DNA of 64,000 nt. Origin: UBA3792 sp045114775 (GTDB lineage: Bacteria; Bacillota; Clostridia; Christensenellales; CAG-138). Below the pieces are notes generated by a model. The model saw only the letters and a program-made list of their open reading frames with translations, had not been told where the DNA came from and searched no databases. Every line of letters begins with the position of its first letter. Position 1 is the stretch's first letter. Below, in pieces: positions 7,505 to 15,747 of the stretch. Where the stretch lies: contig JBGULC010000008.1 in NCBI GenBank assembly GCA_045114775.1, positions 1 through 64,000 on the forward strand. The letters run 5' to 3'. The position numbers and the translations under genes were made by a program.

Positions 7505-8360
7505 CGCAGTAGAAACCATCCGAGAGGCGATCCGACCGATGCATATCATACGCAGACGCTTCGGCGACAATGCGATCCTGCCGGATATCGCCACGCTGTT
7601 TTTTGTCAACGAAAACGGCTATGCGATCACATCCAAACGTGTATCCTCAATTTTGAAGGCGTCTGCGCAGGTAGACCAGTTGTATCAGACCTATCTCGGC
7701 AGACGTTCGCAGCTTCCGCACGACGAAGGATACCGCTTCGCCCTGAAACGTCTTGAAAAGGATCTGAATCTTACGCAGGATTCGCTGATCCAGATCCGTT
7801 ATGCCTTTATGGGCTGCGCAAAAGGAAATGTCCGTATCCAGTGTACGCCGCATCCGAAATACGATCTTGCATTGCTGCATTTCACTACGGACGGGGAATA
7901 TCTGTATAAAGGACACGTGACCTTTGCCGCCGATCATCCGAAGCAGGGACAAAGCGTTTGCCGCCTCGGATTTCCGATGCCGGAATTCCGAAATTTCCGT
8001 CTGAACACAGAGCAGGATGCGATCGAGTTTACGGATATGGGCAAGACCGGTTCCTCGTTGTTTGCGATCGACGGGACGATAACGCGCTTTCTGTCCGACG
8101 GCGAACGTTCCTTCGGCGTGGAAACGACGAATGCATCGCCGGTCGGCATGAACGGCTCCCCGCTGTTTGACACGGAGGGGCGTGTTGTCGGCATACAAAG
8201 CGGGATCGGAGTCATGCTGCTCGGCGCCGATATCAAGATGGAAACGCCGAACCGTGAACCGTATGTGGATCACGGCGCGATGCATCTATGCGTAAACACT
8301 CATCCCGACGTCATCAAGGATTTCCTCCGCGCGCAGAACGTCATGTTTTACGAAGCTTAA
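7494..8360 (+). CDS. trypsin-like fold protein, apparently without catalytic His and Ser
   Basis: A 288-residue protein with an HtrA/trypsin-like layout. FVNENGYAITSKRV near residue 45 matches the block where proteases have GYxLTNxHV, but Arg stands at the His place. KYDLALLHF keeps the catalytic Asp. SPVGMNGSPLFD followed by GRVVGIQSG matches the GNSGGPL nucleophile block, with Asn at the Ser position. The two changes predict an inactive protease-fold binding protein. There is no signal peptide, so it is probably cytoplasmic. The ATG at 7494 overlaps the metallophosphoesterase end by 11 bases and follows a GAGAAGGAG ribosome site. Confidence 0.65.
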   Translation: MFADAVETIREAIRPMHIIRRRFGDNAILPDIATLFFVNENGYAITSKRVSSILKASAQVDQLYQTYLGRRSQLPHDEGYRFALKRLEKDLNLTQDSLIQIRYAFMGCAKGNVRIQCTPHPKYDLALLHFTTDGEYLYKGHVTFAADHPKQGQSVCRLGFPMPEFRNFRLNTEQDAIEFTDMGKTGSSLFAIDGTITRFLSDGERSFGVETTNASPVGMNGSPLFDTEGRVVGIQSGIGVMLLGADIKMETPNREPYVDHGAMHLCVNTHPDVIKDFLRAQNVMFYEA

Positions 8361-8378
8361 GGATATAGCAATAAAAGA

Positions 8379-8410
8379 AAGCCGCTCACGCTTCTCAGCG
8401 CGGGCGGCTT
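8379..8410. terminator. bidirectional terminator between convergent genes
   Basis: A hairpin with AAGCCGC (8379-8385) and GCGGCTT (8404-8410) arms plus inner GC pairing. An A-rich flank lies on the left (T-rich for the minus strand) and a T-rich flank on the right. It lies between the plus-strand pseudo-trypsin gene and the minus-strand deoC. Confidence 0.75.
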
Positions 8411-8423
8411 ATTTGTTGTTCGG

Positions 8424-9068
8424 TTATCCTTCGATGATCTTCTTGGAAGAACTTGCGCCGATGCGGCTTGCGCCTGCGGCGATCATCGCTTCGGCGTCTT
8501 CCTTCGTGCGAACGCCGCCGCTGGCCTTCACGCCCATTTCGGGGCCGACCGTTTCACGCATCAGGCGGACGTCCTCGACTTTGGCGCCGCCGGTGGAGAA
8601 GCCGGTGCTGGTCTTGACGTAGTCCGCGCCCGCTTGCTTGGCAAGCTTGCAGGCGATGACCTTCTGTTCGTCGGTAAGCAGGCAGGTCTCGATGATGACC
8701 TTCACAAGCGCCTTGCCGGCTGCAGCGTCGACAACTGCCTTAATGTCCTCATAGACCGTTTCGAATTCAGCGCCGCGCAGTGCGCCGACGTTGATGACCA
8801 TATCGACTTCTTTTGCGCCGTCACGTATCGCAGCGGCGGTCTCGTAAGCTTTTACCTCAGGAAGCGTTGCGCCCAGAGGGAACCCGATCACGCAGCAGGG
8901 CGTGACGTCCGTTCCCTTAAGCTTTTCGGCGACGTAGCCGATCCAGCAGGGATTTACGCAAACGCTTGCCGTATTGTAATGCTTCGCTTCTTCGCATACG
9001 CGCGCAATGTCGGCACGGGTCGATTCCGGTTTCAAAAGCGTATGATCGATGTACTTTGCAAGATCCAT
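8424..9068 (-). CDS. deoC: deoxyribose-phosphate aldolase
   Basis: A 214-residue class I aldolase that splits 2-deoxyribose-5-phosphate into glyceraldehyde-3-phosphate and acetaldehyde in deoxynucleoside breakdown. The start MDLAKYIDHTLLKPE, the VDMVINVGAL block, KVIIETCLL (catalytic Lys region) and YVKTSTGFSTGGA (Schiff-base Lys) are all present, and the length is normal. GGAGG lies 8 bases before the ATG. No other deo genes are adjacent. It follows the NadD-YqeK-RsfS gene by 18 bases and is probably in the same transcript. Confidence 0.95.
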   Translation of the reverse strand: MDLAKYIDHTLLKPESTRADIARVCEEAKHYNTASVCVNPCWIGYVAEKLKGTDVTPCCVIGFPLGATLPEVKAYETAAAIRDGAKEVDMVINVGALRGAEFETVYEDIKAVVDAAAGKALVKVIIETCLLTDEQKVIACKLAKQAGADYVKTSTGFSTGGAKVEDVRLMRETVGPEMGVKASGGVRTKEDAEAMIAAGASRIGASSSKKIIEG

Positions 9069-9086
9069 AAAAATACCTCCGTAGAA

Positions 9087-10577
9087 TTATTCCGAAATGG
9101 GATAGCGAATGAGATTGTCGTCGCCTTCCCATAAGCGTTCGATGTTGTAGTAAGCGCGCTCTTCGGGGTGGAACAGGTGCACGAGCGCAAAGCCGAAGTC
9201 CAGAACGATCCAGCGCGCGTCCTCGTAGCCTTCTTTGCGTTTGATCTCAAGACCGAGCTCTGCAGCCTTTTCTTCCAGTTCGTCGCAAAGCGCGCGAACG
9301 TGCGTCACAGACGTACCGCTTGCGACCACGAACCAATCGGCGATGATCGTTCTGTCGCCGATATGCAGGGCCAGGATATCGTTTGCTTTCTTTTCATACA
9401 GGACCTTGCAGATCGCAAGGGCGTCGGTTTCACCGTATCGTTCCATCGTACCTCCTAAATCGTTCAATGCCCGCAGCGTTGCGGGATGGATGGGATTTCC
9501 TCTCTTTTTAATATACCAAATACTGCGCAATAACGCAAGACGCATCATTTCATTCAGCGCATTTGCCTTTCGTATCTCCTCAACGCCTTCGAACGTGCGG
9601 GAAGGTTCGATCATGTCGGCAAGATAAACGATCTTGTCGAGGACCGTCATATCCGCATCGCCGGTCGTATGCAGACGGATCGCACGAAGGATCTCCGGAT
9701 CGTCGACGCCGTAGACGTTCTTTGCATAATCGGCGCCGGCCGGAGCATGCAGGATCGGCAGCATCGCGGGCTCGGTATCGGCGTAGGACAAAAGCTTGTC
9801 CTCCGGCAGATACTTTGCGCAGTCGTGCAGAAGCGCCGCGATCCGCGCTTTCTTCGGATCGGCGCCGAAACGGTCCGCAAGCGTTAATGCCGTTTCAAGC
9901 ACGTAGGCAGTATGCTCCATGCGCTGCGGTTTCAGTTCTTTTCCGAGCCTTTCGTAATATGCGCGGATCTCCGACGGCTGGTAGCATCCGTGCAGATAAA
10001 TATAGTGTTCCGCTTTTTCGGGAATCATTCCTTTGATCGGACGCGCGTCATGGATATTGTTCCGTACTGCAGTGGAAGACAGGGGAGAGACCTCGTCAAG
10101 AAGGATCACGCGGGCCTGATACAGTTCGTGCAGTTTTTCTGCCGTTTCCTGTTCGCCTCCCGATTGTCCGGAACGAACGGTGCAGACGAGAACCGCAAGC
10201 TTTGCAATTTCATCGGGACTGCGCCACGTCGTGAAAGAATTGAGCATGTCGGAGCCCATAAAGAAATACAGCTCACAGGCAGGATCGCGTTCCTTCAACG
10301 CCTTCAGCGTATCGACCGTATAGCTCGGGCCTTCGCGGTAAAGCTCCATCGTCTCTACCTCAAAAATCGGCTCGTCCATCGTTGCAAGACGAAGGATCTC
10401 AAGCCGTTCGGAATCGTCTGCGCCTTCTGCCAGAGTCTTGTGCGGAGGGATTCGGTCGATCACGAACAGAACCCGATCGATACCGAGTTGTTCTGCTGCA
10501 TGCTTTGCGAGCGCCAGGTGTCCGTTATGTACGGGGTGAAACGATCCCCCGAATACGCCTATCTTTATATTTTTCAT
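9087..10577 (-). CDS. NadD-YqeK-RsfS triple fusion protein
   Basis: A 496-residue protein joining three normally separate products. Residues 1-200 are nicotinate-nucleotide adenylyltransferase (NadD), with GGSFHPVHNGH as the nucleotidyltransferase motif and SSTAVR near the end. Residues 205-375 are YqeK, an HD-domain hydrolase of diadenosine tetraphosphate, with LLHDCAKYL and RLHTTGD. Residues 378-496 are the ribosomal silencing factor RsfS, with a WFVVASGTSVTHVRAL core. In most Firmicutes these are consecutive genes. An AGGAGG ribosome site and in-frame ATG (9446) lie exactly at the RsfS boundary. The AGGAGG-containing DNA is translated as LGG, so the last junction looks like lost termination and RsfS may also be made alone. 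Confidence 0.9.
   Translation of the reverse strand: MKNIKIGVFGGSFHPVHNGHLALAKHAAEQLGIDRVLFVIDRIPPHKTLAEGADDSERLEILRLATMDEPIFEVETMELYREGPSYTVDTLKALKERDPACELYFFMGSDMLNSFTTWRSPDEIAKLAVLVCTVRSGQSGGEQETAEKLHELYQARVILLDEVSPLSSTAVRNNIHDARPIKGMIPEKAEHYIYLHGCYQPSEIRAYYERLGKELKPQRMEHTAYVLETALTLADRFGADPKKARIAALLHDCAKYLPEDKLLSYADTEPAMLPILHAPAGADYAKNVYGVDDPEILRAIRLHTTGDADMTVLDKIVYLADMIEPSRTFEGVEEIRKANALNEMMRLALLRSIWYIKKRGNPIHPATLRALNDLGGTMERYGETDALAICKVLYEKKANDILALHIGDRTIIADWFVVASGTSVTHVRALCDELEEKAAELGLEIKRKEGYEDARWIVLDFGFALVHLFHPEERAYYNIERLWEGDDNLIRYPISE
9446..9456 (-). promoter_or_regulatory. internal ribosome site and start for stand-alone RsfS
   Basis: On the minus strand AGGAGG (complement of 9451-9456) precedes ATG (9444-9446) by 4 bases, in frame with the fusion. 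Translation from here would give a 119-residue RsfS of normal length starting MERYGETDALA. The spacing is short but the motif is perfect and falls at the domain boundary. Confidence 0.55.
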
Positions 10578-10583
10578 ATTCTA

Positions 10584-10613
10584 ATTATAGAATAAAAGGA
10601 ATTGCTTTGGCAA
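10584..10613 (-). promoter_or_regulatory. promoter giving a leaderless nadD-yqeK-rsfS mRNA
   Basis: On the minus strand TTGCCA (10608-10613), an 18-base spacer and TATAAT (10584-10589). The -10 box ends 6 bases before the ATG at 10577, and no Shine-Dalgarno sequence lies between. The predicted transcription start therefore falls at or next to the start codon. Confidence 0.6.
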
Positions 10614-10623
10614 CACTGAATTT

Positions 10624-11334
10624 ATGATACGAACATCGAATTTGCGGAACCTGTTCAGGATTGTCTGTACAGTGATCGATACCGCTGTCTTTTCAATTAT
10701 AATATCTTTATCGATCGCGTTGCTGTTTCATGTGCATCGTAAGCTTCCGGTTCTTATATCGATCTTTGCCGGGGTGTTAGTTATATGGATGATGCTGCGT
10801 ATCATGGTTCATGCATACCGGAGGCAGAGAATAAAGGAAAAGGATGAGGATCGGCGTAAACTGGAGAATCTTCTGTTGATGAATGATCAAGAGATCGGAA
10901 GCAAGATCGGAGTACCTTCATTCATCATGATCCGAAAAGCAGCGCCCGATACATACGATACATTGAATGCGATACGTTCCGGCGCATCGACGATCGGCGT
11001 TGTAAAAATGTCTGCAGAAGCAGATGCGTGTCTTAAACGAAATGCTCCGGATATTGTTATAGTAGAAGCCGGGGAATTGATCCGGCGCATTTTCGGCACA
11101 TCGATTGCTGACGATCATGGCACGAATCCTGTTTCGTATTTTGTAAATCATGTCAATAAGTATTTTTTGCTCGGATGCATCTTATTTTTGAGTTCTTTTA
11201 CAGCGGATTTCAAAATATATTATCGTGTGATTTCCTGTATTTGCCTGATAATCGCCCCGTTTTCGGGCATTTTTGACGATCTGAATTTTCATAAGAAATT
11301 ACGGATATTTCTTGACAAAGAAGGGGACAGATAA
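10624..11334 (+). CDS. membrane protein of unknown function, four predicted helices
   Basis: A 236-residue protein with two hydrophobic helices near residues 12-35 and 40-60, a soluble part of about 110 residues, and two more helices near 172-190 and 196-215. The soluble part starts basic (YRRQRIKEKDEDRR) and includes ASTIGVVKMSAEADACLKRN and PDIVIVEAGELI strands. I do not recognise the family. The ATG has no ribosome site nearby and the next possible SD is over 20 bases upstream, so the start is uncertain. It is transcribed away from the nadD fusion and ends inside the promoter of the subtilase gene. Confidence 0.65.
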   Translation: MIRTSNLRNLFRIVCTVIDTAVFSIIISLSIALLFHVHRKLPVLISIFAGVLVIWMMLRIMVHAYRRQRIKEKDEDRRKLENLLLMNDQEIGSKIGVPSFIMIRKAAPDTYDTLNAIRSGASTIGVVKMSAEADACLKRNAPDIVIVEAGELIRRIFGTSIADDHGTNPVSYFVNHVNKYFLLGCILFLSSFTADFKIYYRVISCICLIIAPFSGIFDDLNFHKKLRIFLDKEGDR

Positions 11335-11340
11335 TATAAT
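11312..11340 (+). promoter_or_regulatory. consensus sigma-A promoter of the subtilase gene
   Basis: A perfect TTGACA (11312-11317), a 17-base spacer and a perfect TATAAT (11335-11340). It overlaps the last codons of the preceding membrane-protein gene. The 55-base leader to the ATG at 11395 ends with AGGAGG. This predicts strong, possibly constitutive expression. Confidence 0.85.
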
Positions 11341-11394
11341 ATAAGCGCATGTATTGTACACTTGTGTACTAATATTGATAAGGAGGATACATGG

Positions 11395-14300
11395 ATGAAA
11401 AAAGCAAGAACCATACTTGCGATCATGCTCGCTTTGGTCATGGTGCTGAGCATTCTGCCGGCTTCCTTTGCAGACAATGCAAAGAAAACTGAGAAGCTGG
11501 AAGAACGCAAAACAACAGAACCAGCCAAAAAGCTTGAAAGCAAGACTGGCAGAACGTTCACTACGCTCGACCAGCGTCTTGCCGGCAAAAAGGACATTGA
11601 TCCCGACACGATCGTTACTGTGATTGTCGTGTTCGATGACCCCGCGCTGAGCGATACGTACACGGCCGAAGAGATCCGCGCGAAGAAAGCGGAATCTGCG
11701 CAGAATCGTTTGTCCAGCGCGCACGACACCTTCTTCAAGGCTCTGTCGTTCGATGCGAAGCGGATGTATGATTACACCGCTCTGATCAACGGTATGTCCC
11801 TCAAGACGGCATACAGAAACATTGCCGCGATGGAGAAGATGGACGGCGTCAAGAAGGTCTACATTGCAAACGAGTACGATGCTCCTGCTACGCAGACGCC
11901 GTCTCAGGCGAATGCAAACATCATCACCGGCGCGTCTGTAATGCAGAGTATTCTGTACAAGGGCGAAGGCATGGTCGTCGCGGTTCTGGATACCGGTCTG
12001 AATCTCGGACATGAAGCGTTCCAGGATTACGGTATGGTCACGCAGCCGGTTCTGACCGAAGAATCGATTGCCGATGTTCAAACGACTGTTCCCGGCAAGT
12101 ATATTTCCGAAAAGATCCCGTTCACGTATGACTATTACGATATGGACGACGATGTAACGGATTACAACGGACACGGTTCTCACGTCTCCGGTACGATCAC
12201 CGGTTTCGCACTTGATGCGGACGGTGCGATCAAGTTCTCCGGCGCTGCTCCCGCCGCACAGCTCGTCTTCATGAAGATCTTTGCGGATAAATCATCCGGT
12301 ACGAACTCCGGTATTTACATGGCGGCTTTGGAAGATTGCTTCTTCCTCGGTGTTGATGCAATCAACATGTCCATCGGTGCACCGGGCGGCTTCGTATACG
12401 ACTGGGAGCTGGATGAAGAATTCGGCAATGTTTATAAGAAGCTTGATCAGGCCGGCGTCATCGTCTGCATCTCCGCAGGCAATGAATACTCCATGGCGCA
12501 CAATTCCGGCAACTTCGCCGGCGACGGGTATGTACTTGCTGAATACGCAGACTATGCCGAAGTAGCAAGTCCGTCGACGTACGAAGGCAATATGTCCATT
12601 GCTTCCATGGAAAACTTAGCTTATCCGTCCCTTGCGATCGTATACAACGGCGAAGCGTTCCCGTATGTCGACAACTGCGACGACGGTGAACATGGCTGGC
12701 TCGACACCTTCGGTGATCAGACGCTTGAGCTGGTATATTGCGGTCAGGCTACTCCCGATGAGGTTCCCGATGAGGTTAACGGCAAGGTTGCGCTCGTCGT
12801 CCGCGGCAATATCTCGTTCTCTGAGAAGAATGCAAACGTTGCAGCCAAAGGCGCGATCGGTATGATCCTTTTCAACAATCAGGCGGGCAGCATCGGTATG
12901 TTGATTGATCCGTACTATGTTCCGGCGATCAGCATTCAGCAGGCGGCAGGTCTGACGATTTTGGAAGGCATTGAGGTAGATAATACCGTTTCCGTTCCGA
13001 CTGAAGTATTATCCGTCGACAACCCGGACGCATGGTTGATGAGCACCTTCTCCAGCTGGGGCTGCACGCCGAATCTGGAACTCAAGCCCACGATCAGCGC
13101 TCCCGGCGGTAAAATCTATTCTTCCGTTGCAGGCGAACCTGATGCATACGAGGTCTACAGCGGCACGTCGATGGCATCCCCGAATGCCTGCGGCTCGTTC
13201 CTGCTGCTTGCTCAGTATCTGAAGGAAACCTACCCGACGCTCTCCAAGGCTCAACGTGCGGAGTTGGCAGAGGACCTGATGGAATCCACTGCAACTCTCC
13301 CGTTTGATGCAGACGATTATCTCTACTCTCCGAGAAAGTGCGGATCCGGTATTCTGAACATCGTCGATGCGATCTCTACGCCTGTTTATGCAGTCGAACC
13401 GATCGTCAATCTGTATGACGATCCCGAGAAGACCGGCGTTTACACGATCCGTTATACGCTCGTCAATCTGACGGATTCCGATCAGGTATATGCTGCTGAA
13501 GTATACGGCCTGTACGATTATCCTGCAAATAGCGGCAGCAAGTACTACAACACACTCACAGCCGACTATCTGCTTGACGGCGATGGAATCACGGTGGAAG
13601 GCGATCTGGAAGTCGTCGTACCTGCGAACGGAACGGTTGACGGAAAGATCACGATCACGCTTGCCGATGATTACAAAGAATACTTCGATCAGATCTATCC
13701 GAACGGCAATTATATCGAAGGTTATGTTGCATTCTACAGTGCATCCGAAGAGAATACCGGCATTGTGACACCTGTGAATGAAGGCGTTTACGGCGATGCA
13801 AACCTCGACGGTAAAGTGACTGCAGCCGACGCAGCGGAGATCCTCCGTGCGGTCGTTGGCCTTACCGAGCTTTCCGAAGAAGCCGAATACCTTGCAGACG
13901 TCAATCAGGACGGTACTGTGACTGCTGCGGACGCTGCATTCATTCTCCGCGCGGTTGTTGGGCTTGATACGCTTCCGACACTGGTCGGTTACGAAGAAGC
14001 AGATCCTTCGCTGGTCCATCTGACCTTCATGGGCTTCTACGGTGATTGGACGCAGGGCCCGGTTCTCGACAATATCTGGACCAACAGCGTGAATTACCTG
14101 ATGTACTTCGCTGCGGAGCATGTCATTTATCCGGAATATGCGGCAGCAGGTTATCTGCCCACTGATCTGTTTACTCCGATGGAGGTCAACATCAAGCCGC
14201 ACATGACCTACGGTCTAGACAGTGCTTCCGGCAGTGTATACACCTACTTTGCGACGAACCCGGCGGCAACGATCATCGGCGATGAAGATATCCAGGCGCT

Positions 14301-15663
14301 TGCATGGGAAGATCTGTTCGATACCTATGACAACCCGCTGCACAATGCAATCTCCAACGAAAACACGGACGGTACGCAGTTCCTGGTAGACGAGTTCTAT
14401 TCCGAGCCGATCCAGCTCAGAAATGCACGTCACCTGATCATGACTGTAACCGATGCGATGACCGGCGAAGTCTACTACGTTGACGACACTGAGTATCTCG
14501 GCAAAGCATATTTCGACAACGATACTGCAACCTGGGGTCCGCGCGGCAGCTTCTACTGGGACGGCATCGTTACCAATGAAGAATCTGCGCTGTACGGCGA
14601 ATACGTACCGAACGGCACGATCTGCCTCGTTACCTACGAGACGATGATCGACTATCCGAATGCTCCGTTGAATACCGAGTATCAGTTCCAGCTCCTCGTC
14701 GATACCGAGTCCCCGGTTATCACCGGTGTTGCAGTCGATGAAGAGGCCAAGACTGTTACCGTCAACTTTGCGGATAACGGTTCCGGCATGTGCTTCGCTG
14801 AAGCGTTCTACTATGATTCCGCGCTCGACGGTGCAAACCTCGGCTACGGCGTAGGCGAAGCAGGCACTGCAGAGATTGTATTTGACATGTCTGAGGTACC
14901 CGAAGACGTCAAGTACATCGAACTCGAGGCAATCGACTATGCAACCAACGTCCAGAGCTATACCCTGAACATCAAGACCGGCGCAGTTGAAGTCGGCGGA
15001 TACGATTACGGTTCCGTTGAATTCGCAGTCGATAAGATCCTCAATGATAAGGATATGCTCGGTGAAGTCGTTCCGGTTCAGGCTTTCGTTTCCGAAGTCT
15101 ATAAGGATACGATCTATGCGGTTTCCATTGATCCGTGGGAAGGTCAGCCGACCGGTATCGCGATCAACCTCGCAGACAAGTCGCTTGTTGAGGAAGTCCA
15201 TATCGGCGATGCTTTCGTCTTTGCAGGCGAACTTGACAACTACTATGGCTGCCCGAGACTCGACAATGCAGAGATCACCTATACGCTCATTCTGAACGAG
15301 GATTGGGAATACGATATCGGCGATTATCTGTTCTTCTACGTGGTATTCCCGATCGCGCTCGGTTATACCACGACGCTTGAGGATATCGCAAATGATCCGG
15401 CTATGTTCATCGGCGGTACCTTCTGGCTCGATACGCTGACGGTTATCGGCGTCACCGAGATCGGCGACGGCACGAGAACGATCAGTGTCACTGATGGCAA
15501 GGCTGCGATTGATATCGTTGCAACCTGTGCAGGTGAAGGCGTACAGGTCGGCGACGTCGTAGACTACGGCATCTTCGTACCGGTCATGGATATGGGCACT
15601 GTACAGCTTCGTCCGCTGCAGGACTATACCATGGAATGGATCGAGTTCATTCCGGCTGAGTAA
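11395..15663 (+). CDS. secreted subtilisin-family protease with internal dockerin module
   Basis: A 1422-residue exported serine protease. A signal peptide ends near ASFA (residue 26), followed by an I9-like propeptide. The S8 catalytic residues are D199 (AVLDTG), H260 (NGHGSH) and S592 (GTSMASP). A protease-associated insert with KVALVVRGNISF lies between His and Ser, as in lactocepin and C5a-peptidase types. Residues about 800-866 form a type I dockerin with two Ca2+-binding repeats (DANLDGKVTAADAAEILR and DVNQDGTVTAADAAFILR), after which about 550 residues of beta-rich sequence follow. Dockerins are usually C-terminal, so the internal position is unusual. No cell-wall anchor is visible, so cohesin binding may attach it. 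The ATG at 11395 has AGGAGG 8 bases upstream. Confidence 0.9.
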   Translation: MKKARTILAIMLALVMVLSILPASFADNAKKTEKLEERKTTEPAKKLESKTGRTFTTLDQRLAGKKDIDPDTIVTVIVVFDDPALSDTYTAEEIRAKKAESAQNRLSSAHDTFFKALSFDAKRMYDYTALINGMSLKTAYRNIAAMEKMDGVKKVYIANEYDAPATQTPSQANANIITGASVMQSILYKGEGMVVAVLDTGLNLGHEAFQDYGMVTQPVLTEESIADVQTTVPGKYISEKIPFTYDYYDMDDDVTDYNGHGSHVSGTITGFALDADGAIKFSGAAPAAQLVFMKIFADKSSGTNSGIYMAALEDCFFLGVDAINMSIGAPGGFVYDWELDEEFGNVYKKLDQAGVIVCISAGNEYSMAHNSGNFAGDGYVLAEYADYAEVASPSTYEGNMSIASMENLAYPSLAIVYNGEAFPYVDNCDDGEHGWLDTFGDQTLELVYCGQATPDEVPDEVNGKVALVVRGNISFSEKNANVAAKGAIGMILFNNQAGSIGMLIDPYYVPAISIQQAAGLTILEGIEVDNTVSVPTEVLSVDNPDAWLMSTFSSWGCTPNLELKPTISAPGGKIYSSVAGEPDAYEVYSGTSMASPNACGSFLLLAQYLKETYPTLSKAQRAELAEDLMESTATLPFDADDYLYSPRKCGSGILNIVDAISTPVYAVEPIVNLYDDPEKTGVYTIRYTLVNLTDSDQVYAAEVYGLYDYPANSGSKYYNTLTADYLLDGDGITVEGDLEVVVPANGTVDGKITITLADDYKEYFDQIYPNGNYIEGYVAFYSASEENTGIVTPVNEGVYGDANLDGKVTAADAAEILRAVVGLTELSEEAEYLADVNQDGTVTAADAAFILRAVVGLDTLPTLVGYEEADPSLVHLTFMGFYGDWTQGPVLDNIWTNSVNYLMYFAAEHVIYPEYAAAGYLPTDLFTPMEVNIKPHMTYGLDSASGSVYTYFATNPAATIIGDEDIQALAWEDLFDTYDNPLHNAISNENTDGTQFLVDEFYSEPIQLRNARHLIMTVTDAMTGEVYYVDDTEYLGKAYFDNDTATWGPRGSFYWDGIVTNEESALYGEYVPNGTICLVTYETMIDYPNAPLNTEYQFQLLVDTESPVITGVAVDEEAKTVTVNFADNGSGMCFAEAFYYDSALDGANLGYGVGEAGTAEIVFDMSEVPEDVKYIELEAIDYATNVQSYTLNIKTGAVEVGGYDYGSVEFAVDKILNDKDMLGEVVPVQAFVSEVYKDTIYAVSIDPWEGQPTGIAINLADKSLVEEVHIGDAFVFAGELDNYYGCPRLDNAEITYTLILNEDWEYDIGDYLFFYVVFPIALGYTTTLEDIANDPAMFIGGTFWLDTLTVIGVTEIGDGTRTISVTDGKAAIDIVATCAGEGVQVGDVVDYGIFVPVMDMGTVQLRPLQDYTMEWIEFIPAE

Positions 15664-15679
15664 TCACATAACGATAGCG

Positions 15680-15706
15680 AAAGGAGCGGCAAATGCCGCT
15701 CCTTTC
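15680..15706 (+). terminator. terminator of the subtilase gene
   Basis: AAAGGAGCGGC and GCCGCTCCTTT arms enclose a four-base loop 17 bases after the stop, followed by a T-rich run. Confidence 0.85.
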
Positions 15707-15717
15707 TTATATGCAAA

Positions 15718-15740
15718 AGCCGGATCAATTCGATCCGGCT
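15718..15740 (-). terminator. terminator of the selD operon
   Basis: A near-perfect palindrome, AGCCGGATC and GATCCGGCT, 8 bases after the selD stop on the minus strand. The minus-strand continuation (complement of CAAA) is only moderately T-rich. Confidence 0.65.
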
Positions 15741-15747
15741 TGACGCT

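Noticed and set aside
13009..15201. Long minus-strand open frames opposite the subtilase
   Set aside because: Codon-bias shadows of the dockerin protease gene. No motif or ribosome site supports them.
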